NCBI GenBank assembly: GCA_030537525.1
Contig: JAUNVU010000002.1
Location: forward strand, 35,733 to 99,732
DNA length: 64,000 nt
Direction of reading: 5' to 3'
DNA from: Eubacteriales bacterium
Lineage (GTDB): Bacteria > Bacillota > Clostridia > Saccharofermentanales > DTU023
Below, piece after piece: positions 1-7,715 of this stretch (position 1 is its first letter; each line of letters begins with the position of its first letter). The notes under the pieces are model-generated. The model had not been told where the DNA came from and made no database searches. It saw only the letters and a program-made list of their open reading frames with translations. The translations under genes were made by a program, and so were the position numbers.

Positions 1-340
1 ACGGCAGACCAGCACCACAGATGAGTGCATCGGCCTTGGCTTTTGCCGCTACCTGGACCATCTCCTTATATTGATTGATGGCACACATGATATTGACTCC
101 GATTAGGCCGTGACCGTTACTGAGTCGTCTGGCTTCCTCGATTTCAGCGGTGAGGGCGCGACTGTTGGCGGCGAGATTGTCTTGCTTGAAATCTGGCTCG
201 CGGTAACCCGGATTGATTGCCGAAACCACACCCATGGCGCCTTCTTTCGCGACTGCTCCTGCGAGCTTAGATAGCGAAATGCCGATGCCCATGCCACCTT
301 GAATTAAGGGAATACTTAGTAGTTTATTGGCTATTTTCAT
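1..340 (-). CDS. Nitronate monooxygenase / FabK-family flavoprotein, partial
   Basis: The first 113 residues are visible and the C-terminus lies outside the window. The protein opens with MKIANKLLSIPLIQGGMGIG, the phosphate-binding start of the FMN-dependent TIM barrel shared by nitronate monooxygenases (2-nitropropane dioxygenase family) and FabK. VVSAINPGY and INIMCAINQY-type strands follow. It overlaps the end of fabK by 17 nt, so it is the last visible gene of the fatty-acid operon. The long loop after NPGY, with GYREPDF, is more like the nitronate monooxygenase branch than true FabK. A flavin oxidoreductase is certain at family level; the substrate is not visible. Confidence 0.8.
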   Translation of the reverse strand, partial: MKIANKLLSIPLIQGGMGIGISLSKLAGAVAKEGAMGVVSAINPGYREPDFKQDNLAANSRALTAEIEEARRLSNGHGLIGVNIMCAINQYKEMVQVAAKAKADALICGAGLP

Positions 341-1277
341 CGCAGTCTCCTGGCGTGCAGAATTCCTTAATGGCAGTTTCTGCTTCGATAAAGAGTTGGG
401 CTAAGCGCTCGGCGATAGGCACCGATTCTGCAATCAGAGCGGCGGACTGGCCCATCATATAGGCGCCAGTATCCTTGTCGCCGGTCTTGACGGCGCGACG
501 CAGGGAACCCAAGAGAATTTTTTCGAGCTCGATTTTATCGGCGCCTTCGCGTTCTAGTTCCTGGTAGCGGTGGGTGAGGGGCGTTTTCAAGAGGCGGCAA
601 GGTAAACCGTTTCTTCGGCCGATGACGGTGATTTGTGAGTCCTTGGCTCGGAGGACGGCAGAGCGATAGTTCTCGTGGATGGGACATTCGTCTGTGGCGA
701 GGAAGGGTGTGCCAAGTTGAAAACCGCTGACACCGAGTAATTTGGCGGCTGCTAATTGTCGGCCATTGGCAATGCCGCCAGCTGCAATGACGGGGATTTC
801 GAGATTGGCGGTCAGGAGTGGCCAGAGGACAAAGGAACTAACCTCGCCGATGTGGCCCCCAGCTTCCTGTCCCTCGGCAATGACGGCATCAGCACCGATG
901 CCCTCCATACGCTTGGCCAGGTTTAGGGAGGGGACGACGGGGATGACTTTGCAGCCGGCTTCATGCCACATTGGGATGTACTTACCAGGATTGCCAGCAC
1001 CAGTGGAGATCAGGGGGACTTGTTCTGCGGCGAGCAGTTCTGCTATGGCCTCGACTTCTGGATTCAAGAGCATGAGATTGATGCCAAATGGCCGATCAGT
1101 TAATTCACGTATGCTCTTGATAGCGGCCTTTACTTCTATGGCACTCATGGCGCCTGTGCCGACCTGGCCAAGTGCGCCAGCATTGCTGACGGCAGCGGCG
1201 AATTCGGGGGTGGCGACGTGTGCCATACCTCCTTGGAGAATTGGATATTTGAGCTTAAATTGATTACTGAGCCACAT
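324..1277 (-). CDS. fabK: Enoyl-[acyl-carrier-protein] reductase II (FabK)
   Basis: A 317-residue FMN-dependent enoyl-ACP reductase, the usual length for FabK, catalysing the last reduction step of type II fatty-acid elongation. Visible family marks are the N-terminal YPILQGGMAHVATPEFAAAV, the NLMLLNP strand, the EGQEAGGHIG motif holding the conserved histidine next to the flavin, and the IPVIAAGGIANG and GVSGFQLGTPFLAT phosphate-binding loops near residues 155-190. The start ATG overlaps the 3' end of fabH by 14 nt, indicating translational coupling. It sits next to a second, shorter-seen paralogue of the same flavoprotein superfamily. No FabI gene is seen in the window, so FabK is probably the working enoyl reductase. 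Confidence 0.92.
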   Translation of the reverse strand: MWLSNQFKLKYPILQGGMAHVATPEFAAAVSNAGALGQVGTGAMSAIEVKAAIKSIRELTDRPFGINLMLLNPEVEAIAELLAAEQVPLISTGAGNPGKYIPMWHEAGCKVIPVVPSLNLAKRMEGIGADAVIAEGQEAGGHIGEVSSFVLWPLLTANLEIPVIAAGGIANGRQLAAAKLLGVSGFQLGTPFLATDECPIHENYRSAVLRAKDSQITVIGRRNGLPCRLLKTPLTHRYQELEREGADKIELEKILLGSLRRAVKTGDKDTGAYMMGQSAALIAESVPIAERLAQLFIEAETAIKEFCTPGDCDENSQ

Positions 1278-2208
1278 ATTTTTGATGTCCTTTCAAGATG
1301 AGATTGCCTGCTGTTAAACCAGCTCCGAAGCCGGCGATGAGGAGATTCTTTTTCCCTTCAAGCTGTCCTTGCTGATTGAGTTCGTGGATGAGGAGCGGAA
1401 TGCTGGCTGCTGAAGTATTGCCGTAGTGCTCGAGATTATGGGCGAATTTAGTGAAGTCGAGTTTCAGCTGCTTGGCGGTGGATTTTAAGATTCTGAGATT
1501 GGCCTGATGCAAGATGTAGAGGTCGATGTCACTAGCTTTCATCTCGACTTTTGCGAGATTTTTCTCGATTTCTTGCCTTAAGTTCGTGACAGCAAAGTGG
1601 AAGACGGCTCGTCCCGACATCTGGATTGGACCGTTCTTAGGAGCGAAGAGGAGGTCTGGAGAGCTCTCGCAATAGGCTTGAAATGAGCTCTGGCCGCCAG
1701 TATTTAGCCCCCAGAGATTAGCGGCAGCGGCATCGCCGAAGAGGACAGCTGTATTGCGATCGCTGAGGTCCAAAAGAGAGGAGAGCTTCTCCGCCCCAAG
1801 GATTAGGGCAAGTCCTTCCTTCGTCAGGTAGTGGCGAGCAATTTCTAAGGCGTAGAGGTAGCCGCTGCAGGCCGCATTGAGGTCGAAGGCCAGTACCGAG
1901 TGGGAGAGTCCTAACTCAGCTTGTAATAGTGGAGCGATGGCTGGCATGGTTTCTTCTGAACTCATACTGGCGACGATGACAAGTTCTATTCTGTCGACTT
2001 CGGCTTGTGTAAGTTCTGCGACTGCAGCTTTTGCCGCCTGAAGAGATAGTTCTAGCAGACTTTCTTCACGGGCATGGTAGCGAGTTTCAATACCTGTGCG
2101 TTCGCGAATCCACTCGTCGGAGGTCTCGAGGTAATTTTCAAAGAAGTGGTTGTCGAGGCAGCGGACAGGAAGCGCTGCTCCTGTCTTGTAGAGGGCTAGT
2201 TGCGACAT
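1264..2208 (-). CDS. fabH: 3-oxoacyl-[acyl-carrier-protein] synthase III (FabH)
   Basis: Condenses acetyl-CoA (or a branched acyl-CoA) with malonyl-ACP to start fatty-acid synthesis. It has 314 residues, close to the family norm. The Cys-His-Asn triad is visible: Cys114 in NAACSGYLYALE, His234 in LHQANLRI and Asn264 in HYGNTSAAS. ERTGIETRY near residue 37 and the C-terminal AGFGAGLTAG glycine-rich loop are also typical. It overlaps accDA by 13 nt at its start and fabK by 14 nt at its end, so the product of the carboxylase (malonyl-CoA) and its first consumer are made from one message. Confidence 0.95.
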   Translation of the reverse strand: MSQLALYKTGAALPVRCLDNHFFENYLETSDEWIRERTGIETRYHAREESLLELSLQAAKAAVAELTQAEVDRIELVIVASMSSEETMPAIAPLLQAELGLSHSVLAFDLNAACSGYLYALEIARHYLTKEGLALILGAEKLSSLLDLSDRNTAVLFGDAAAANLWGLNTGGQSSFQAYCESSPDLLFAPKNGPIQMSGRAVFHFAVTNLRQEIEKNLAKVEMKASDIDLYILHQANLRILKSTAKQLKLDFTKFAHNLEHYGNTSAASIPLLIHELNQQGQLEGKKNLLIAGFGAGLTAGNLILKGHQKYVAQ

Positions 2209-3848
2209 GGCAGGCCTCCTTGGTAGTAGTTCAGAAGGTCAGCTGTCAGCTGCTCTTTGAGACCGGTGAGGTCGTCGGGGAAGAGCTTGTCGCAGATGTC
2301 AAATTCGAGCATGTCTTCAGCGGTCAGGCGCATGAGCTCTGCGGCTTCGGGTGCCCGCTCGCGATCCTTCCACAAAATGACGGCAAAGCCCTCGGGGGAG
2401 AGCAGGGTGTAGACAGAATTTTCGAGCATGTAGAGGCGGTCGGAACAGGCCAAAGCCAAGGCGCCGCCTGAACCCGCCTCGCCCGAGATGACGGTGAGCA
2501 GAGGCACTTTCAGTTCGGCCATGAATTTGAGATTCTGAGCTATGGCCTCGCCCTGGCCGCGCTCTTCTGCGCCGATACCGGGATAAGCACCTGGCGTGTC
2601 GACGATGCTGAGAATTGGGCGACAACAGCGCTCAGCTTCGGCCATGAGGCGTCTGGCCTTGCGATAGCCCTCAGGCTCTGGCATACCGAAATTTGCGGCA
2701 ATCTGAGACTTGAGGTCACAGCCCTTCTCCGTATAGATATAGGTAATTGGCAGTCCAGCTAGTCTGGCGATGCCGCCGCGGATAGCGAGATCGTCACCGT
2801 AGAGACGGTCGCCCGAAAATTCGACAATGTCCGTACAGAACCGTCGAACTATCTCAGCGGGCTTAATTCTGTCCTGGGCTCGAGCCTTGAGCACGCGTTC
2901 GAAGGGGCTGCTGTTTGAGCTTTGAGCGAGGCTATTCTCGACGGATTTACTGGCCTGTATTAATTGCTGAGCTTCGGCAAAAGCCTCGGGCCGTCTATGC
3001 AATGCCAATATTCTCTGGAGTTCAGATTTAAGCTCGCTTCGCTTGACAATGCGGTCGACGAAGCCGTGCTCACGGGCAAATTCAGCAGATTGGAAGCCTG
3101 CTGGCAATTCGCATTGGATGGTCTCGCGAATAACTCTTGGTCCAGCGAAACCAATTAGCGCGCCTGCTTCGGCTAAGGTGACATTGCCAAGAGAAGCAAA
3201 GCTCGCGGTGACGCCGCCTGTGCAGGGATCGCAGAGGAGCGCGATGTAGAGACCGCCAGCTCTTTGGAAGTCGCTAAGAGCAGCTGCGGTACGGCGCATC
3301 TGCAGCAGGCTGATGATTCCCTCTTGCATGCGGGCGCCACCGCTGACTGCAGCGATGATCAAGGGGAGTTTTGCATCTTTGGCAGCAGCAATGGCTGCGA
3401 GAATACGGTCGCCGACAATGCGACCCATAGAGCCCATGAGGAAGCGGCTCTCCATAGCGCCGAAGATGCAGGGTTCGCCATTGATTTCACCGCTGGCGAA
3501 GCTGATGGCCTCAGAGCAGCCGCTGAGCTTTTGGGCGCGCTCCCACTTCTCTCGATAACCGGGGAAGTTTAGGGGGTCAGAAAACTCAACAGGGCTGTCG
3601 ATTAACTCGTAACCTGGATCTAGGCAGAGTTCCAGTCTCTCCTTGGCGGGAAGCCGGAGGTGGTGTTCGCAGAGTGGACAGCAGAAGTGATTTTGACTGA
3701 GCTGTAGGAAGGCGATGGGCTCGCCACAGGCTGGGCAGTGCTGAAATAGCTCATAGGCAATTTCTCTAGGCTCTGCTTCAGGCTTCAATCTGGTCATACC
3801 GCGGAGTACACGCAGCTGTTTTTTACGTTTATTAAATAATTCTTTCAT
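2196..3848 (-). CDS. accDA: Acetyl-CoA carboxylase carboxyltransferase, fused beta-alpha subunits (AccDA)
   Basis: One 550-residue chain carries both carboxyltransferase subunits that are separate AccD and AccA proteins in most bacteria. The N-terminal half has the AccD zinc ribbon (Cys38, Cys41, Cys57, Cys60; C-x2-C-x15-C-x2-C), then SGGARMQEGIISLLQM and the DPCTGGVTASFASLGN motif. The C-terminal half, from about residue 320, is AccA: FSGDRLYGDDLAIRGGIARL, FGMPEPEGYRKA, DTPGAYPGIGAEERGQGEAI and the SGEAGSGGALAL oxyanion loop. The enzyme transfers the carboxyl group from carboxybiotin on AccB to acetyl-CoA. The start shares one base with the accC stop. Fused AccDA is known in some anaerobes; an assembly join error is unlikely because the frame is continuous. 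Confidence 0.93.
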   Translation of the reverse strand: MKELFNKRKKQLRVLRGMTRLKPEAEPREIAYELFQHCPACGEPIAFLQLSQNHFCCPLCEHHLRLPAKERLELCLDPGYELIDSPVEFSDPLNFPGYREKWERAQKLSGCSEAISFASGEINGEPCIFGAMESRFLMGSMGRIVGDRILAAIAAAKDAKLPLIIAAVSGGARMQEGIISLLQMRRTAAALSDFQRAGGLYIALLCDPCTGGVTASFASLGNVTLAEAGALIGFAGPRVIRETIQCELPAGFQSAEFAREHGFVDRIVKRSELKSELQRILALHRRPEAFAEAQQLIQASKSVENSLAQSSNSSPFERVLKARAQDRIKPAEIVRRFCTDIVEFSGDRLYGDDLAIRGGIARLAGLPITYIYTEKGCDLKSQIAANFGMPEPEGYRKARRLMAEAERCCRPILSIVDTPGAYPGIGAEERGQGEAIAQNLKFMAELKVPLLTVISGEAGSGGALALACSDRLYMLENSVYTLLSPEGFAVILWKDRERAPEAAELMRLTAEDMLEFDICDKLFPDDLTGLKEQLTADLLNYYQGGLPCRN

Positions 3849-5218
3849 TATCTCTCCATGAGGTCGGGGAAGTTCAAGAGACGTTCGAGATTGGCCTCAA
3901 CGAATTCCGTGTGATAGTCGCCGCGGATGAATTCGGGCTCGAAGAGTAAGACGTAGAGGAGGCCCAAGTTGGACTCAACCCCCTCAATGATCGTCTCCTC
4001 GAGACAGCGGCGGAGGCGGCGGATGGCTTCGCTGCGATTTTTGCCATAGACGATCAGTTTGCCGAGCATGGAATCGTACCAGGGTGAGACTTCGTAGCCG
4101 GGGTAGATGGCGGTGTCGAGACGGACGCCCAGGCCACCTGGCAGGACAAACTGCTCTATCTTGCCTGGGGCGGGGCGGAAGCTCTCGCGGGGATTTTCGG
4201 CGTTCAAGCGGCACTCAATAGCGTGACCTGTTAAGTGGATGGCCTCTTGAGCAAAGTTCAGCTCGGCGCCACCAGCGATGCGAATCTGTTCGCGGATTAG
4301 GTCGATGCCGCTGCGCCACTCGCTGACGGGGTGCTCGACCTGGATCCGCGTATTGACCTCGATGAAGTAGAAATTATTGTCAGAATCTACGATGAATTCG
4401 ACAGTGCCCGCGCCGAGATATCCACTGGCCTCGCCTAATTTGACGGCTGCTGTCGTAAGTTGCTTGCGTAAATCGTCAGGTATATTGGCGGGCGATTCTT
4501 CGATCAGCTTCTGGCGCTTCCTCTGTAGGGAACATTCGCGCTCACCGAGATGGACGACTCGTCCCGCGTGGTCGGCGAGGATTTGCACCTCTACATGTTT
4601 GGGTTGACGGATTAATTTCTCGAGATAGAGTTCGTCCTGGCCAAAGGCCACCAAGGCCTCTTGACGGGCTTCGCCATAGGCGTTTGCCAGCTCGTCTTCT
4701 GAGTTGACGAAACGCATACCGCGACCGCCGCCGCCAGCACTGGCTTTGAGCAACACTGGATAGCCAATTTCGGCAGCGATGGTTATCGCTTGTCGAACGT
4801 TCTCAAGAGCGCCAATTGAACCCGGCACTACAGGGATCCCAGCTTTCTGAGCTAGCTCGCGCGCCTTCGACTTGTCGCCAAGCAGCCTGATGGTCTCGGG
4901 TTCCGGACCAATGAAGACCAGTCCGGCTTGCTGACAGAGTTCGGCGAAATCGGCCTGCTCCGAGAGGAAACCGTAGCCTGGATGAATGGCGTCACAACCA
5001 GTTTGTAAGGCAGCCGTCAAAATATTCTTGTATTTCAGATACGAGTCTGCAGGCCTGGGGCCGCCAATACAGATTGCCTCGCTAGCCAGCTGGACATGCA
5101 GGGCATCCCGGTCGGCTGTCGAGTATACGGCCACGGCGTCGACACCCATTTCGCGGCAAGTCCGCATGATGCGAATGGCGATCTCGCCCCTATTCGCGAT
5201 TAGAATTTTCTTCAACAT
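3848..5218 (-). CDS. accC: Acetyl-CoA carboxylase, biotin carboxylase subunit
   Basis: A 456-residue ATP-grasp enzyme that carboxylates the biotin on AccB using bicarbonate and ATP. The N-terminal biotin-carboxylase fold is recognised by MLKKILIANRGEIAIRI, and HPGYGFLSE sits near residue 80. The ATP-binding loop reads KASAGGGGRGMRFV near residue 160. The catalytic EVNTRIQVEHPVSE segment, with the conserved arginine, is near residue 285, and the C-terminal domain includes GHAIECRLNAENP. The length is standard. It overlaps accB by 29 nt and meets accDA in a one-base stop-start overlap, so it is part of the coupled operon. Confidence 0.96.
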   Translation of the reverse strand: MLKKILIANRGEIAIRIMRTCREMGVDAVAVYSTADRDALHVQLASEAICIGGPRPADSYLKYKNILTAALQTGCDAIHPGYGFLSEQADFAELCQQAGLVFIGPEPETIRLLGDKSKARELAQKAGIPVVPGSIGALENVRQAITIAAEIGYPVLLKASAGGGGRGMRFVNSEDELANAYGEARQEALVAFGQDELYLEKLIRQPKHVEVQILADHAGRVVHLGERECSLQRKRQKLIEESPANIPDDLRKQLTTAAVKLGEASGYLGAGTVEFIVDSDNNFYFIEVNTRIQVEHPVSEWRSGIDLIREQIRIAGGAELNFAQEAIHLTGHAIECRLNAENPRESFRPAPGKIEQFVLPGGLGVRLDTAIYPGYEVSPWYDSMLGKLIVYGKNRSEAIRRLRRCLEETIIEGVESNLGLLYVLLFEPEFIRGDYHTEFVEANLERLLNFPDLMER

Positions 5219-5645
5219 TGCAATCTATCCTGAATATCACTTGGTCGAATTCGACAAAGTCGCCGTCAATAACGTCAATCGAGGCAATCACGCCAGAACA
5301 TGGCGCCTCGATATAATTCATCATCTTCATGGCTTCGATGATGCAAAGAGTGTCGCCCGCCCCCACTCGCTGACCGATGCTGACATAGGGCTCAGCACCA
5401 ACTTCGGGCGCCTGGTAGAAGGTGCCGACGAGCGGGGCTTTTACCTCGACAAAATCTTCAACAAAATCATTTGACGGTTTTACGACAGAGCTTTCGGGCT
5501 TGATTGTCTGGCAATAGCCTGGCTCAATTTGCTCCTGATTTTCAGCCTTTAAGCTGAGCGAAAATTCCCCATCCTTTAGCTCTAATTCAGTGAGGCCCTC
5601 CTGGCGAAAGGTCTTGATAATTTCTAATACTGTTTTAGCATCCAT
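5190..5645 (-). CDS. accB: Biotin carboxyl carrier protein of acetyl-CoA carboxylase
   Basis: A 151-residue BCCP. The C-terminal biotinyl domain has the EAMKMMN motif with the biotin-accepting Lys107 and the upstream PLVGTFYQAPEVGAEP thumb-type segment. The N-terminal 65 residues are the variable dimerisation part and the linker. The protein must be biotinylated by the ligase encoded at 6645-7301, while BioY from the same operon imports the vitamin. It overlaps acpP by 11 nt and accC by 29 nt. Confidence 0.95.
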   Translation of the reverse strand: MDAKTVLEIIKTFRQEGLTELELKDGEFSLSLKAENQEQIEPGYCQTIKPESSVVKPSNDFVEDFVEVKAPLVGTFYQAPEVGAEPYVSIGQRVGAGDTLCIIEAMKMMNYIEAPCSGVIASIDVIDGDFVEFDQVIFRIDCNVEENSNRE

Positions 5646-5880
5646 GTTCTAATTTCCTCTCTATGGCGTCTATGACCGAGCCGACAGTGGCAAAGTCCAT
5701 GAGTTCGCTATCTTGCAGTTTGAGTTCAAAGCGTTCCTCGATGGCCGTGGCAAAGTCGACGGCATCCAGTGAGTCGAAATTGAGATCTTCGATCAGGAAG
5801 GCGTTCCGATTAATTTCGCTTTTTGGTAGGTCCAAGACTTCGTGAAGTATGGAGAATATAGTTTCTTTGACATTTGGCAT
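5635..5880 (-). CDS. acpP: Acyl carrier protein
   Basis: An 81-residue ACP with the phosphopantetheine attachment Ser37 in EDLNFDSLDAVDF and a typical acidic four-helix sequence. It carries the growing acyl chain for the fatty-acid enzymes encoded downstream. The start codon shares one base with the bioY stop, and the 3' end overlaps accB by 11 nt. ACP next to accBC and fabHK points to fatty-acid synthesis rather than a polyketide or D-alanyl carrier role. Confidence 0.93.
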   Translation of the reverse strand: MPNVKETIFSILHEVLDLPKSEINRNAFLIEDLNFDSLDAVDFATAIEERFELKLQDSELMDFATVGSVIDAIERKLEHGC

Positions 5881-6458
5881 TAGGCCACACTCCTATCTAG
5901 GTTTGCACCGATTAAGTTCTTCGCTGCTTGACGGATTGTTTTGACGGCTAGGACGAGCAGTGGGGCGAAAGCCACATCCTTGATAATTGTCTTTAAGAGC
6001 CCGATCGTGATGACCTGGTTTAGTGTTAGTGGATTATCTAGATAGAACATATTAATTAAATAGAAGTGGCTTAGACCGCTTAAATAGACGATTGTCGTGA
6101 TGAAAAGGGCTAGAGACAGGTCGCGCTTGAAACTTGAGTTTGGCTGCCACAGCTTGGCTTTTGCCGCTAAAAAATTGGCAAGACAGAAGCCGTAAATGTA
6201 GCCAAAAGAAGGGAGCAGTAGGTAATGGGGTCCACCGCCGCCAGCGAAGACCGGGATGCCGATCAGGCCCATGATTAGGTAGATGAGGCAGGCTCTCGCA
6301 GTTGTCCTGGGTCCCAGTATCAGGGCAAGAATGACGATTATTGGCAGTTGTAAAGTAATTGCGATATAAGGTGTCGGGATCTTTAGCCAGGCGCCGACGG
6401 CTATTAGGGCGGCGGCAACAGCAGCGAAGACCAATTCTTTAGAAAAATTTGCTCTCAT
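5880..6458 (-). CDS. bioY: Biotin transporter substrate-binding component BioY
   Basis: An integral membrane protein of about 192 residues with five to six hydrophobic segments and the BioY marks LGPRTTARACLIYLIMGLIGIPVFAGGGGPHYLL and PSFGYIYGF (the first quoted here as a contiguous region at residues 49-82). BioY is the S component of ECF-type biotin transporters, and no ECF ATPase or T component is in the window. I use the ATG at 6458. A TTG 15 nt upstream is possible, but the nearby GGAAAGG is too close to it, so the start is not fully settled. Being first in the fab/acc operon links vitamin uptake to the biotin enzyme. Confidence 0.88.
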   Translation of the reverse strand: MRANFSKELVFAAVAAALIAVGAWLKIPTPYIAITLQLPIIVILALILGPRTTARACLIYLIMGLIGIPVFAGGGGPHYLLLPSFGYIYGFCLANFLAAKAKLWQPNSSFKRDLSLALFITTIVYLSGLSHFYLINMFYLDNPLTLNQVITIGLLKTIIKDVAFAPLLVLAVKTIRQAAKNLIGANLDRSVA

Positions 6459-6484
6459 GATGTAAATTCTCAAGACCTTTCCAG

Positions 6485-6497
6485 TTCGGGTACCGAA
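6485..6497. promoter_or_regulatory. Inverted repeat in leader of the bioY-fab operon
   Basis: TTCGG-GTA-CCGAA is a perfect 5-bp inverted repeat in the roughly 80-nt leader between the operon promoter and bioY. A second palindrome, GTCATGAC, lies at 6509-6516. Either could be an operator. Neither matches the FapR or FabT consensus that I know, so the regulator is unknown. Confidence 0.35.
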
Positions 6498-6542
6498 TTT
6501 TAGTTAAAGTCATGACCATTTGGCGGAAACAACTTAAAGATA

Positions 6543-6571
6543 TTTATATAAATAATTTTAAGTAATGTCAA
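6543..6571 (-). promoter_or_regulatory. Promoter of the bioY-acpP-acc-fab operon
   Basis: On the minus strand TTGACA (6566-6571) and TATAAA (6543-6548) are separated by exactly 17 nt of AT-rich sequence. This is a near-consensus sigma-A promoter with an expected start near 6536, giving a leader of about 80 nt before bioY. Confidence 0.8.
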
Positions 6572-6644
6572 GAAAATAGCAGAATGAATCTCTGCCGCCT
6601 GGAAATAAGCAGCAAAGAAGAGGGTTCTTTTATCTGTTCTTGGA

Positions 6645-7301
6645 CTAGACTAGGCGGTCTTGAAATTCTTGCAGATCTTGAGCGTTGAGTTCGTTGAATA
6701 AGAGCTGCTGAAGCTTGGTAATTAGACGTTTATAAAATCTTTGGTCAACTGATTGCTCAGATGTTAACAGATAGCCTGCGCGACCCTGCAAGTCAGCTGG
6801 GAAATCTTGAGCATAGAGATTGATACCAATTCCTACAATTAGATGTGAGTGGTAGCGTTCACAGAGGATACCAGCGATTTTTCTACCATCCATGTAGATA
6901 TCGTTTAATTGCTTAATCCTTAATTTGTGCTTGGCTTGTGGACCATCCAGAGCTTCCTTTAAAACTTCAAGTTCTCTAGCAAGGCCCAAGGCAACTCGTA
7001 AAACAGTTTTGAGATCGCGCTCTATAGTGAGATAATCCGCACCCCAGATAATGGAAAAATAAAGCCCATTTGGTGGTGAGTAGAATTTCCTACCGTATTG
7101 GCCACGTCCAGAGGTCTGGCTATCCGCAGAAATAAGAGCTCGATTAAGCGGCTGCTTTGAGATGAGGCGAATTGCCTCCTGATTAGTTGAATCGATTGTC
7201 GTGTAATGCCAGTGTGGACAGGCTGGTAGAATCTCGCCTTGGAAGAAGTCCAGAGAGCCATTAAGCGCGTATTTATTTCTTAATTCTTTATCTACTGGCA
7301 T
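6645..7301 (-). CDS. birA: Biotin--[acetyl-CoA-carboxylase] ligase (monofunctional BirA)
   Basis: A 218-residue biotin protein ligase without the N-terminal winged helix of regulatory BirA, so it should be an enzyme only. Catalytic-loop residues read SADSQTSGRGQYGR at 59-71 (the biotinyl-AMP loop), followed by NGLYFSIIW. KIAGILCE is at 141-148 and VGIGINLY follows. The usual KWPND signature appears as KQLND at 130-134: the catalytic lysine and the ND pair are kept, but the W-P pair is lost. Its target is AccB. It is transcribed in the same direction as bioY but ends about 70 nt before the bioY promoter, so it is a separate unit. Confidence 0.88.
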   Translation of the reverse strand: MPVDKELRNKYALNGSLDFFQGEILPACPHWHYTTIDSTNQEAIRLISKQPLNRALISADSQTSGRGQYGRKFYSPPNGLYFSIIWGADYLTIERDLKTVLRVALGLARELEVLKEALDGPQAKHKLRIKQLNDIYMDGRKIAGILCERYHSHLIVGIGINLYAQDFPADLQGRAGYLLTSEQSVDQRFYKRLITKLQQLLFNELNAQDLQEFQDRLV

Positions 7302-7352
7302 CTATCTCACTATACGCTATTCTGGGCGATCCCATAAGCTCCGTAGTTGAGC

Positions 7353-7381
7353 TTGACAGCCCACAGTAAGGGTGATATTAT
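7353..7381 (+). promoter_or_regulatory. Promoter of tRNA-Thr
   Basis: TTGACA (7353-7358) and TATTAT (7376-7381) with a 17-nt spacer end 16 nt before the mature tRNA 5' end. Confidence 0.8.
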
Positions 7382-7397
7382 CTCGTTGCTTGAAAGT

Positions 7398-7473
7398 GCC
7401 TTTTTAGCTCAGTAGGTAGAGCGCATCCATGGTAAGGATGAGGTCGCCGGTTCGATCCCGGCAAAAGGCTCCA
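7398..7473 (+). tRNA. tRNA-Thr (anticodon GGT)
   Basis: The full cloverleaf can be drawn by eye. The acceptor stem GCCTTTT pairs with AAAAGGC, the D-stem is GCTC/GAGC, and the anticodon stem CATCC/GGATG encloses the loop ATGGTAA, giving anticodon GGT (Thr, codons ACC/ACT). The T-arm is GCCGG-TTCGATC-CCGGC. The CCA end is encoded. It is followed within six bases by a strong terminator. Confidence 0.95.
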
Positions 7474-7478
7474 GGAAG

Positions 7479-7514
7479 AAACCCTAGAAGTGTAGTGCTT
7501 CTAGGGTTTTTATT
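7479..7514 (+). terminator. Terminator of tRNA-Thr (copy 1 of 32-bp duplicated terminator)
   Basis: A perfect 12-bp stem (AAACCCTAGAAG / CTTCTAGGGTTT) with a 7-nt loop is followed by a T-run. The 32 bases 7479-7510 are identical to 10748-10779, at the far end of the ABC/AbiEi block. Confidence 0.88.
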
Positions 7515-7562
7515 TGTTGATCAGAATTGCCTCTTATCGATACGTCCGTAGCTCACTAAATT

Positions 7563-7611
7563 TGAACCTAATTGGCTTGAAAACTTACACATCGGTTTAA
7601 ACTTAGGTTCA
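7563..7611. repeat. 9-bp inverted repeat upstream of ABC exporter
   Basis: TGAACCTAA at 7563-7571 and TTAGGTTCA at 7603-7611 form a perfect 9-bp inverted repeat with a 31-nt spacer. It sits in the otherwise unremarkable AT-rich stretch between the tRNA terminator and the ABC operon. It may be an operator or a hairpin; nothing identifies the binding protein. Confidence 0.3.
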
Positions 7612-7667
7612 TGTTAATTTCAATGGTAATATGGGACTACACGTTATTAGTACATACAATCATCTAA

Positions 7668-7696
7668 TTGATGGCCACGAATTAAGAGACTATCTT
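7668..7696 (+). promoter_or_regulatory. Likely promoter of the ABC-2 exporter operon
   Basis: TTGATG (7668-7673), a 17-nt spacer and TATCTT (7691-7696). The predicted start lies only about 12 nt before the ATG at 7716, leaving room for the GAGAG ribosome-binding sequence. The match is moderate. Confidence 0.4.
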
Positions 7697-7715
7697 ATAT
7701 TCGTTGAGAGATTTT

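Noticed and set aside
742..1263. 173-residue open frame on the plus strand inside fabK
   Set aside because: It is antisense to a gene with full FabK motifs, has no family match and shows low-complexity Pro/Ser/Ala composition typical of shadow frames.
2317..2625. 102-residue open frame inside accDA on the same strand
   Set aside because: An Arg/His-rich alternative frame of a conserved gene, without a start signal.
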